Below the pieces are notes generated by a model. It worked only from the letters and a program-made list of their open reading frames with translations, did no database searches and was not told the DNA's origin. This document shows positions 1-5,746 of a stretch of 7,109 nt of DNA, in pieces. Numbering within the stretch: the stretch's first letter is position 1; each line of letters begins with the position of its first letter. The DNA is taken from assembly GCA_902464035.1 (NCBI GenBank), contig CABQHT010000078.1, positions 1 through 7,109 on the forward strand, written 5' to 3'. The position numbers and the translations under genes were made by a program. Source of the DNA: an uncultured Collinsella sp. (GTDB lineage Bacteria > Actinomycetota > Coriobacteriia > Coriobacteriales > Coriobacteriaceae).

Positions 1-1127
1 TCGTTGAGGCACAGGTCGTGCCACAGTTCGTCGTAGGCGCGCTGCAAAAACGTGCCGTACACACCAAAGACTGGCTTGGCGCCCGAGCGCGCAAGCGCGG
101 TGGCAAAGGTCACGGCGTGTTCCTCGGCAATGCCCACGTCGACAAACTGCTTGCCTGCCGCGGCGCGAAGCTCGGGTGTAAAGCCCATGATGTAGGGCGT
201 GGCGGCCGTGATGCCCACAACCTGCGGATCGCGCTCGATGGCAGCGCTCAGGGCCTCGCCCGTAATATCGGCATAGGTGCGCGGCGCAGGCTCGCTCGGA
301 TGGCCCGGGCAGAGCTTGCGCCCAGTCGCCATGTCAAACGGACCCACATGATGCCAGCGCTCGGGGTCGCTCTGGGCCGGCTCAAAGCCCTTACCCTTGG
401 CGGTGGAGACGTGCAGCACGATGGGATGATCGATATCGCGCAGCTCCTGCAGCGCGTCGACTAGGGCCAACACATCGTTGCCGGTGTCCAGATAGCGGTA
501 GTCGAGCCCCATCGCGCGGAAAACGTTGCGCTCGCAGGTGCCGTTGCTGGCGCGCAGCTCGGCCAGATTGCGATACAGGCCACCGTGGTTTTCGGCGATG
601 GACTGGTCGTTATCATTGACGATGATGATCAGGTTGCTGTCGAGATCGGCGGCATTATTAAAGCCCTCAAACGCCAGGCCGCCCGAAAGCGAGCCGTCGC
701 CAATGATGGTGATGACGTTGTATGCATCGCCCGCCAGGTTACGAGCGTGCGCCAGGCCGCAGCCCAGGCTCACCGATGTGGAGGTATGACCCATGGCGAA
801 CAGGTCGTGCTCGGACTCGTCGGGATTGGCAAAGCCAGAAGCCTCGCCATAACGCTCCGGATCGATATAGGTGTACGCGCGCCCAGTCAGCGCCTTGTGG
901 GCGTAGGTCTGGTGCGAAACGTCAAAGACAATCTTGTCGATGGGGGAGTTAAACACGCGATGAAGCGCAACCGTAAGCTCAACGACGCCCAAGTTGGGGG
1001 CAACGTGCCCGCCGACGGCGGCGGAGCTTTCGAGGATTGCCTGACGGATCTCGCCGCAGAGCAGCGGAAGCTCGGCGCGGTCGAGAGCCTTGACGTCCTC
1101 GGGCGTTGTCGTTTGCGTAAGCAGCAT
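1..1127 (-). CDS. dxs: 1-deoxy-D-xylulose-5-phosphate synthase, short variant (3' end outside window)
   Basis: This ThDP-dependent transketolase-like enzyme joins pyruvate and glyceraldehyde-3-phosphate to make DXP, the entry to the MEP isoprenoid pathway and a precursor of thiamine and pyridoxal phosphate. I translated the reverse strand by hand: 375 residues before the window edge, of roughly 580-640 in the family. Visible motifs are GGH at 39-41, FDVSHQ at 68-73, ESEHD at 104-108, GHTSTS at 113-118, the ThDP/Mg motif from GDG (143-145) to NDND (171-174), KGKG at 244-247, and VGIAEEHAVTF at 331-341 with catalytic Glu at 335 (E370 in E. coli). The ATG at 1125-1127 is the first possible start, because an in-frame TAA lies at 1137-1139. 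GGAG at 1140-1143 (reverse strand) is a distant ribosome site, 12 nt away. Two things are odd. The linker after NDND is about 30 residues shorter than in E. coli, and the family GHD (His299 in E. coli) reads GND at 216-218. Family assignment is very sure; canonical activity is less so. Confidence 0.95.
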   Translation of the reverse strand, partial: MLLTQTTTPEDVKALDRAELPLLCGEIRQAILESSAAVGGHVAPNLGVVELTVALHRVFNSPIDKIVFDVSHQTYAHKALTGRAYTYIDPERYGEASGFANPDESEHDLFAMGHTSTSVSLGCGLAHARNLAGDAYNVITIIGDGSLSGGLAFEGFNNAADLDSNLIIIVNDNDQSIAENHGGLYRNLAELRASNGTCERNVFRAMGLDYRYLDTGNDVLALVDALQELRDIDHPIVLHVSTAKGKGFEPAQSDPERWHHVGPFDMATGRKLCPGHPSEPAPRTYADITGEALSAAIERDPQVVGITAATPYIMGFTPELRAAAGKQFVDVGIAEEHAVTFATALARSGAKPVFGVYGTFLQRAYDELWHDLCLN

Positions 1128-1355
1128 CGTTGTGGGTTACTCCATGCGAATCGTGCGCCGGCACTCCCTCGGCCGGCACAATTGCACAAGACAGTCTCGC
1201 ACATTTTGGCGTTTGATATGTGACGGCGGCGCGGTAATTCGCCAACTGGTGGGGCAAAACGTTTTGTCCGATGCCATACTGGTAGATTCGATGATGATTT
1301 TATTCATTGCGTGCAGGCTGTGGCTTGCCGCCGAGCGCCGCCGGAAGGAGGCCGC
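1128..1355. other. Divergent intergenic region between dxs and the HD gene
   Basis: These 228 bp must hold the promoters for dxs (leftward) and for the HD/CmpB pair (rightward). The part near 1262-1310 is AT-richer and is the likely rightward promoter zone, but I found no box pair close enough to consensus to call. The octamer GCCGGCAC occurs twice in direct orientation, at 1157-1164 and 1172-1179. The clearest element is the palindrome listed separately. I see no small gene with a ribosome site here. Confidence 0.6.
1252..1269. promoter_or_regulatory. Palindrome in the divergent promoter region, possible operator
   Basis: CAAAACGTTTTG at 1255-1266 is a perfect 12-bp palindrome. After one mismatched pair it extends to GG...CC, giving 18 bp in total. 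It stands in an otherwise unstructured intergenic region between two divergent genes, where an operator for either or both would be expected. The sequence shows the symmetry only; the regulator and the operator role are inference. Confidence 0.35.
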
Positions 1356-1892
1356 ATGTCCGATACCGTTCGTGCCGAGAAAATCGCGTGCGAAGTAGAC
1401 CATGCTGCCCGTCAACTGGCACAGGTGGGCCGTCTGGACCTGACGCGCGAGTTTATCCAGCATGGCGATGTGACGGTGTATACGCATGTGACCTCGGTGG
1501 CGCGGGCAAGTCTGTCCTTTGCCGAGCGCTTGGGCCGCGTCGGTATCTCCGTCGACCGCTTGTCGCTGCTGCGCGGGGCCCTGCTGCACGATTACTTTCT
1601 CTATGACTGGCACGATCCCGACCCAAGCCATCGACTGCATGGCTTTCGGCATCCGTTTTTTGCCCTGGCGCGTGCCGAAGAGGATTTTGAGCTGACGTCG
1701 CGCGAGCGGAATATTATCGTACGGCATATGTTTCCGCTGGTACCGGTGCCGCCGACGTGTCGCGAGGCATGGATTGTGTGCCTGGCGGATAAATGGTGCG
1801 CGCTGCGCGAGACGATTGCCGGCCGTCTGCCGCGCAAGGACGAGGCGGACGATGACGTGAGCAGCGAATCGAGCGAAAAGAGGAGAGGGTAG
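1356..1892 (+). CDS. HD-domain phosphohydrolase (178 aa)
   Basis: This is a small soluble metal-dependent hydrolase of the HD superfamily, whose members cleave phosphoester or pyrophosphate bonds in nucleotides and related molecules. The substrate here is unknown. Likely ligands are His44, the His78-Asp79 doublet (LLHDYFLYDWH), His99 (GFRHP), His124 (IVRHM) and Asp145 (CLADKW). The additional histidines between HD and the last Asp resemble dinuclear HD enzymes such as YqeK rather than single-metal ones; that is inference from spacing. Residues 161-178 form an acidic, serine-rich tail that ends in KRRG. The start is the ATG preceded by AAGGAG at 1345-1350, 5 nt away; an upstream in-frame ATG at 1311 has no such site. 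The stop lies 3 nt before the GTG of the CmpB-family membrane protein, so the two are probably co-translated and may act together at the membrane. There is no signal peptide. Confidence 0.85.
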   Translation: MSDTVRAEKIACEVDHAARQLAQVGRLDLTREFIQHGDVTVYTHVTSVARASLSFAERLGRVGISVDRLSLLRGALLHDYFLYDWHDPDPSHRLHGFRHPFFALARAEEDFELTSRERNIIVRHMFPLVPVPPTCREAWIVCLADKWCALRETIAGRLPRKDEADDDVSSESSEKRRG

Positions 1893-1895
1893 ACG

Positions 1896-2915
1896 GTGGG
1901 AACCGCGATTGATATGGCTTTTGGCGGCGCGACGCTTGCCGCTTGTCCGCTCTCGGCACTGGTGCTCTCGTTTGCCTTTTACGGGTTTTGCGGCTGGGCG
2001 TGGGAGTCGACGGTTTGCGCCATGCTCAATCACGGACGATTTGCCAACAGTGGCTTTTTGCTGGGGCCGTGTTGCCCTATCTATGGTGTGGGCGGCATAG
2101 CCTGCTGGCTTTTGCTGCGTGGGATTCCAGATGCCTCGAGCCAGTTTGTCGCCGCGGCGCTTGTATGCAGCGTAATCGAGTACAGTGTGGGCCTTCTATT
2201 GGAAAAAACAACAGGCGCGCGCTTTTGGGATTACTCGCACCTGCCGTTTAATTTGCATGGACGCGTCTGTCTGTACTGGGCTTGCGCGTTTGGCTTGGGT
2301 GCGTTGTGCATTTGCCGTTTAGTGGAGCCGGCATTGCTGGGGCTGCTTGGCCATCTGCCGGTGCTGATTGTGCGGCTGTCCGCCTTTATCGTCGCGGTCG
2401 CGATGATGGTCGACGCGGTGTGCTCTTTGGCCAGCTGGCGCCGCCTGTCCGATCAGCTGGAGCGTGTGCGTGCCGACCTTGCCGACCGCATCAATGAGTC
2501 GCTTGCCGATGCCTCCGACTCTATGCTCGAACGTATTCCCGATTCGGCAATCGACTCGGTGGCGCAGACGCATATCCGCGGTCGCGCCGTTAACGCGTGG
2601 CTGGCCGAGCTGGGCGACGCCGCGCTCGATGCCCTGCGCGAGAAGGCTTCGATGCCGACGTTTATCTCGGACGGCGCTCGCGGCCTGGCGCTCGCTGCCC
2701 GCCGCGTGGCCGATGCCGCGCCGAGCATGCCGCGTCCGTCGCTCAGTCGTCGCCTTGCCGGCAAGCGCATGAGCCGTCCGGTGCCGAGCGTGTCGCTCAG
2801 CCGCCGCGACCTACGCTTCTTCAACGCCTTCCCGCGTCTGCGCATCAATCGCTACGAGGGCGTCATCCGAGCTACCGACCTCCGCGACCGAGCCCGCGAG
2901 CTGTTCCGGCGCTAG
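1896..2915 (+). CDS. CmpB-family membrane protein (putative ABC transporter type IV) with long basic tail
   Basis: This 339-residue integral membrane protein is recognisable as the family named 'putative ABC-transporter type IV' (CmpB-like, Pfam PF06541 from memory). No ABC ATPase is nearby and the function is not established. Family motifs are visible: YGFCGWAWES at 29-38, NSGFLLGPCCPIYGVGG at 51-67, and FWDYSHLPFNLHGRVCL at 110-126. Hydrophobic segments lie near 17-36, 55-77, 83-103, 123-142 and 145-183. Residues 185-339 are not hydrophobic and look cytoplasmic: first a charged, possibly helical stretch (about 185-250), then an Arg/Ser/Pro-rich end in which SLSRR occurs at 282-286 and 300-304. 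The start is GTG with AGGAG at 1881-1885; an ATG seven codons in (1914) is the alternative. It lies 3 nt behind the HD gene, so coupled translation is likely. The tail is longer than I expect for the family. Confidence 0.82.
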   Translation: MGTAIDMAFGGATLAACPLSALVLSFAFYGFCGWAWESTVCAMLNHGRFANSGFLLGPCCPIYGVGGIACWLLLRGIPDASSQFVAAALVCSVIEYSVGLLLEKTTGARFWDYSHLPFNLHGRVCLYWACAFGLGALCICRLVEPALLGLLGHLPVLIVRLSAFIVAVAMMVDAVCSLASWRRLSDQLERVRADLADRINESLADASDSMLERIPDSAIDSVAQTHIRGRAVNAWLAELGDAALDALREKASMPTFISDGARGLALAARRVADAAPSMPRPSLSRRLAGKRMSRPVPSVSLSRRDLRFFNAFPRLRINRYEGVIRATDLRDRARELFRR

Positions 2916-3113
2916 CCGGGACGGGCGTGTTTGCGGCTTCCTTGCTCGCGTATTTCCCGTTCGTTTCGCGCCCGTTGCCGCGCCGTTTCCAAGATTGCGG
3001 CACCGTTTCCATTCGACAACGCAGCGTTTAACAACGCCGTATCTGGTCTACACCAGTTGCCCCTCGGCCGCATTATGGGCGCCGACAACGTCCATGCGAC
3101 CAAAGGGGAGCGA
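2916..3113. other. Intergenic region upstream of amt
   Basis: These 198 bp separate the CmpB-family gene from amt and probably carry the amt promoter. I see no T-run terminator for the upstream pair. CTGGT at 3043-3047 and ACCAG at 3052-3056 form a small inverted repeat with a 4-nt gap. TCGACA at 3013-3018 is close to a -35 box, but no good -10 box sits at the right distance. An open frame in phase with amt runs through most of this stretch from a TTG at 2931, and I do not regard it as coding. Confidence 0.5.
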
Positions 3114-4391
3114 ATGTACGATACGGGATCGACAACGTTTATGCTCATCTGCACCATGCTCGTGTTTTTAATGACACCGGGCCTGGCGTTTTTCTATGGC
3201 GGCCTGTCCAGGCGCAAAAATGTCATCAACACCATGCTTATGTGCTTTGGCGCCATTGGCCTGGTTGGTGTGCTGTGGATTGTTGCTGGCTGGTCGCTGG
3301 CCTACGGCGGCGACGGCTCCAGTCCGTTTATTGGAGGCCTTGACCAGCTGCTGTGCCTGCCGGTGCTCAACCAGGTGCTGCAGGCGGCCGAGGGCAATGC
3401 CGCGGACGGTGCCGTCTACCCTCAGATCATCAACATCGCCTTCCAGATGGCGTTTGCCATGATCACGGCCGCTATCGTCACGGGCAGCCTGGCCGGTCGC
3501 GTTAAGTTTGGGGCCATGACGGCCTTCCTGGGCATTTGGCTGCTCGTGGTCTATGCGCCGCTCGCCCACATGGTTTGGGGCGGCGATGGCTCCTTTATCG
3601 GCGACATCATCGGCGCACTCGACTTTGCTGGCGGCGACGTGGTGCACATTTCGTCCGGTCTTACCGGCCTGATTCTCTGCTTAATGCTCGGCCGTCGTCG
3701 CGGCTTTGGCATGGTGAGCTACCGTCCGCATAACGTGCCGTTTGTGGCGCTGGGCGCCGGCCTGCTTTGGTTTGGCTGGTTTGGCTTTAACGGCGGCAGC
3801 GAGTTTAAGGCCGACGCCGTGGCGGCACTCGCCATCCTCAACACCGTGACGGCCAGCGCGGCGGGCATGGTTTCGTGGCTTGCCGTCGAGCGCGTGCACA
3901 CCGGTCGCCCCACGCTGGTGGGTGCCAGCACCGGTCTGGTTGCGGGCCTTGTGGTGGTCACGCCAGGTGCGGGCTTTGTCGAGCCGTGGGCAGCGCTGGT
4001 CATGGGCCTGATCGTGTCGCCCGTCTGCTACCTGGCCATCAGCCATCTTAAGACCAAGTTTGGCTACGACGATGCGCTCGACGCGTTTGGCTGCCACGGC
4101 ATTGGCGGCATCTTGGGTGGCGTGCTCACGGGTCTGTTTTGCGTGCCGGAGCTCTCGTGGACCGGTAAGGGTGGCCTGTTCTACACGGGCGACATGTCGC
4201 TGCTCGTTTCGCAGATTCTGGGCATTGTGGTGACGGTCGTCATTGTGCTGGTGCTCGATCTGGTGATCGCCACGGTGGTCAAAGCGCTGTTCCGTGGCAG
4301 CCTGCGCGTGGACGAGGCCGACGAGGCGCTGGGCTTGGATGCGAGTCAGCACGGCGAGAGCGCCTACCCTTCCTTCTCCGGACTCGACTGA
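3114..4391 (+). CDS. amt: Ammonium transporter (Amt/AmtB family, 425 aa)
   Basis: This is a trimeric inner-membrane channel that takes up ammonium. The Amt signature is intact, with LDFAGGDVVHISSGLTGL spanning 169-186. The twin pore histidines are His178 and His328 (GCHGIGG), matching H168 and H318 of E. coli AmtB. The phenylalanine gate is Phe114 and Phe225, the recruitment-site residues are Trp155 and Ser229, and Asp170 matches D160. About eleven membrane helices fit the 425 residues. The C-terminus keeps the GlnK-contacting pattern, EALGLDASQHGESAY at 404-418, like the AmtB tail. The chosen ATG has GGGGAG just upstream (3105-3110), and MYDTGSTTFM runs straight into helix 1. There is no evident cleavable signal peptide, although E. 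coli AmtB has one. It is followed by glnK, its expected regulator, but across a 213-bp gap holding a large inverted repeat that begins in the amt stop codon. Confidence 0.97.
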   Translation: MYDTGSTTFMLICTMLVFLMTPGLAFFYGGLSRRKNVINTMLMCFGAIGLVGVLWIVAGWSLAYGGDGSSPFIGGLDQLLCLPVLNQVLQAAEGNAADGAVYPQIINIAFQMAFAMITAAIVTGSLAGRVKFGAMTAFLGIWLLVVYAPLAHMVWGGDGSFIGDIIGALDFAGGDVVHISSGLTGLILCLMLGRRRGFGMVSYRPHNVPFVALGAGLLWFGWFGFNGGSEFKADAVAALAILNTVTASAAGMVSWLAVERVHTGRPTLVGASTGLVAGLVVVTPGAGFVEPWAALVMGLIVSPVCYLAISHLKTKFGYDDALDAFGCHGIGGILGGVLTGLFCVPELSWTGKGGLFYTGDMSLLVSQILGIVVTVVIVLVLDLVIATVVKALFRGSLRVDEADEALGLDASQHGESAYPSFSGLD

Positions 4392-4495
4392 CGGCTTCCC
4401 CAGGCACCGCACCTTGCCGTTCAATCGTCGCTCACGTACTTAAGTACGCTTCGCTCCTCTTCCACGGCAATCTGCGGCACCTGGGAAACCCGTCA
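4389..4495. repeat. Long imperfect inverted repeat with palindromic loop, overlapping the amt stop codon
   Basis: Bases 4389-4420 pair with 4464-4495. By hand, 26 of 32 positions are complementary, with no gaps: runs of 7 (TTGCCGT/ACGGCAA), 5, 6, 2 and 6 separated by one- or two-base mismatches. The loop (4421-4463) contains the perfect 14-bp palindrome CGTACTTAAGTACG at 4435-4448, so the whole could fold as a stem with a second hairpin on top. The outer arm starts at the TGA of amt. No T-run follows directly, so it is not a classic terminator. It looks like a REP-like intergenic repeat element, and may still protect the amt 3' end or tune read-through into glnK. The repeat-family assignment is inference. 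Confidence 0.7.
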
Positions 4496-4559
4496 AGACC
4501 TGTTAGTTGGACTTTTTTGATCTGCAAGGTTGGTTTGTGGCACTTGGGAAACCCGTGCC
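4476..4559. repeat. Direct repeat of the inverted-repeat right arm; second copy makes its own hairpin
   Basis: GGCACCTGGGAAACCCGT at 4476-4493 recurs at 4539-4556 with one change (C to T), 63 bp on. Both copies are preceded by ATCTGC: directly in the first (4470-4475), and 13 nt away in the second (4520-4525). The second copy continues to GTGCC at 4555-4559, so GGCAC/GTGCC plus GGG/CCC can pair around an AAA loop with a two-base bulge. It ends 45 nt before the glnK start. Confidence 0.7.
4492..4518 (+). terminator. Weak terminator-like element between amt and glnK
   Basis: GTCAA at 4492-4496 can pair with TTGGAC at 4507-4512 with one bulged base, and six T residues follow at 4513-4518. The stem is short and AT-rich, so termination would be partial at best. 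It follows the large inverted repeat and could act with it. If it works, glnK depends partly on a promoter of its own; a poor candidate is TTGGGA at 4544-4549 with GACAAT at 4568-4573. Confidence 0.25.
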
Positions 4560-4604
4560 ATGAGAAGGACAATTCATTTCTTTTATTGAAGAGAGGAATT
4601 CACT

Positions 4605-4943
4605 ATGAAGAAAATTACGGCTATCGTGCGCCAGGAGAAGCTTGAGGTTCTTAAGGATGCGCTGTTTGCTGCCGATGTTCGCGGTATGACTATCAACCAG
4701 GTGCAGGGCTGCGGCTCACAGCATGGCTGGAAGGAATACGTGCGCGGCAACGAGTTGCTTGTCAACACGATCCCCAAGGTGCAGTTCACCCTTATCTGCG
4801 CCGATGAGCACGTCGATGGCATTGTCGACATCATCTGCAACGCCGCTCGCACCGGAGCCGTCGGTGATGGCAAGATCTGGGTCGAGCCGGTCGAGGAAGT
4901 CATCCGCATCCGTACCGGCGAACACGGCCCCGCCGCGGTGTAG
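4605..4943 (+). CDS. glnK: PII nitrogen regulatory protein, GlnK type, without Tyr51
   Basis: This trimeric signal protein of 112 residues (family size) senses 2-oxoglutarate, ATP and ADP, and blocks the Amt channel when nitrogen is sufficient. Ligand residues are present: Gly37 and Gln39, Lys58 (IPKV), the GDGK loop at 87-90, and Arg101 and Arg103 in RIRTGE. The T-loop (about 37-55) is recognisable, with Arg47, Gly48 and Glu50, but position 51 is Leu. Tyr51 is the residue uridylylated in proteobacteria and adenylylated in several actinobacteria. Covalent control at that site is therefore impossible here, and regulation is probably by ligands only; Tyr45 is an unproven alternative. The ribosome site GAGAGGA at 4591-4597 is well placed, 7 nt before the ATG. 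Neighbour amt supports the GlnK role. No GlnD or GlnE gene is visible. Confidence 0.95.
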   Translation: MKKITAIVRQEKLEVLKDALFAADVRGMTINQVQGCGSQHGWKEYVRGNELLVNTIPKVQFTLICADEHVDGIVDIICNAARTGAVGDGKIWVEPVEEVIRIRTGEHGPAAV

Positions 4944-5017
4944 AATCGACCGCCTACCATCCGCAACGTTAAAATGCTGCAATGAGGCACAAGACTTGCG
5001 TTGCGGATGGACGGATT
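4944..5017. promoter_or_regulatory. tetR leader: 12-bp perfect inverted repeat around a promoter-like site
   Basis: CCATCCGCAACG at 4957-4968 is the exact reverse complement of CGTTGCGGATGG at 4999-5010, with a 30-nt loop between. The right arm ends 7 nt before the tetR ATG and covers the position where its ribosome site should be. The loop begins with TAAAAT at 4970-4975, a 5-of-6 match to a -10 box. TCGACC at 4946-4951 lies 18 nt upstream as a 4-of-6 -35 box. With that promoter the left arm falls in the spacer and the right arm in the transcript. The two arms could bind a regulator, perhaps TetR itself. If transcription starts further upstream, for example in glnK, the RNA could fold and hide the start. 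Confidence 0.45.
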
Positions 5018-5680
5018 ATGGGTCGTAATAAATATCCCGAGGAGACGGTTGCGAAGATTCTCGACGCGGCGCTGGAGCTATTCTGCGCACAGGGTTATGA
5101 GGGGACGAGTATTCAAGATATCGTTGACCGTCTCGACGGCATGACCAAGGGCGCTGTCTATCATCACTTCAAGAGCAAAGAAGAGATTTTCAACGCCGCG
5201 TTTGATCGGGCGATGACTCCGATTGTTGAGCACCGTCGCTCGATGCTTGGCGTTGGTAATATGACCGGCGCCCAAAAGCTCAGGCGGCTGTACGCGCCCG
5301 AGTCCGTTGTTCCGCAAATTGAGCTATGGGCGCGCATGCATCCTGCGGCAGATCCGGTAAAAAGCTCGCGTCTTCTGGCGATGCAGTACCAGGGCTCGTT
5401 TAACGAGTCTGCCGATGGCTATCTCTTGCCAGTGATCGAGGAGGGCATCGCTGACGGCTCTATTGCGTGCGAATGCCCGCGCGAAGCGGCAGAGGCCGTA
5501 TCGTTGCTGGCGAATCTTTGGCTGCTGCCGCTGTTCCGTCCGCTCGAGCCCAAGGAGCGAATGCTCGCTCGTGCACAATGTCTGGCGCAGATGGCCGCTG
5601 CGGTGGGACTCGATTTGGGCGAGGAAGTGCTCCAGACAACGGCACGGATTTGGGACGTATGGGACCGCGCTGGGTGGTAA
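5018..5680 (+). CDS. TetR/AcrR-family transcriptional repressor (220 aa)
   Basis: This is a dimeric DNA-binding repressor released by a small ligand, probably controlling the adjacent exporter. The N-terminal TetR domain is clear: VAKILDAALELFCAQGYEGT at 11-30, then the helix-turn-helix SIQDIVDRLDGMTKGAVYHH at 31-50, and FKSKEEIF at 51-58. Residues from about 75 to 220 form the variable ligand-binding and dimer part, which does not tell me the ligand. The ATG at 5018 is preferred because the family normally begins just before 'ETVAKIL...'. A further in-frame ATG at 4982 would add 12 residues, lacks a ribosome site and lies in the leader loop. The ribosome site of the chosen start is poor (GCGGATGGACGG). 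Its gene sits between two kinds of symmetric site, the leader repeat and the twin operators upstream of the exporter, so it probably regulates the exporter and perhaps itself. Confidence 0.92.
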   Translation: MGRNKYPEETVAKILDAALELFCAQGYEGTSIQDIVDRLDGMTKGAVYHHFKSKEEIFNAAFDRAMTPIVEHRRSMLGVGNMTGAQKLRRLYAPESVVPQIELWARMHPAADPVKSSRLLAMQYQGSFNESADGYLLPVIEEGIADGSIACECPREAAEAVSLLANLWLLPLFRPLEPKERMLARAQCLAQMAAAVGLDLGEEVLQTTARIWDVWDRAGW

Positions 5681-5683
5681 TAT

Positions 5684-5701
5684 AGATACCAACGGTATGT
5701 A
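5684..5701. promoter_or_regulatory. Operator-like site 1 (TetR type)
   Basis: ATACC at 5686-5690 and GGTAT at 5694-5698 form an inverted repeat with a 3-nt centre, starting 6 nt after the tetR stop. The 18 bases from 5684 match site 2 at 14 of 18 positions when aligned without gaps, consensus ANATACYARYGGTATGTA. The four differences fall at the second base and in the centre, as expected for two sites read by one dimeric protein. Confidence 0.6.
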
Positions 5702-5713
5702 ATTGATTTGTGA

Positions 5714-5735
5714 GGGTAGCCACGGCTGCCCTTTT
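5714..5735 (+). terminator. Hairpin with short T-run downstream of tetR
   Basis: GGGTAGC at 5714-5720 pairs with GCTGCCC at 5725-5731 (one G-U pair) around CACG, followed by TTTT at 5732-5735. It is a compact GC-rich stem with a short T-tract, lying between the two operator-like sites. It would end the tetR transcript and make the exporter depend on its own operator-controlled promoter. The T-run is short, so read-through is likely. Confidence 0.55.
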
Positions 5736-5746
5736 CAAGTCATTAA

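Noticed and set aside
18..1223. Plus-strand open frames across the dxs region (18-464, 526-789, 585-1223)
   Set aside because: They are antisense to a continuous DXS reading frame with all family motifs in order, and show no recognisable protein.
1206..1245. TTGGCG/CGCCAA inverted repeat in the dxs upstream region
   Set aside because: Only 6 bp per arm with a 28-nt gap, which is expected by chance in a region of this size.
1137..2033. 298-residue open frame on the minus strand
   Set aside because: It lies opposite the HD gene and the start of the membrane-protein gene, both of which have family motifs and ribosome sites. Its translation is rich in Arg, His and Gln, shows no domain, and is typical of the antisense frame of a GC-rich gene.
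2931..3113. 61-residue N-terminal extension of Amt from a TTG at 2931
   Set aside because: The extension is basic and unlike an Amt signal peptide, has no good ribosome site, and the family-like start with GGGGAG is at 3114. It remains open only by chance in GC-rich sequence.
3681..4424. Long minus-strand open frame opposite amt
   Set aside because: His/Arg/Gln-rich shadow of the amt coding strand, with no start signals or motifs.
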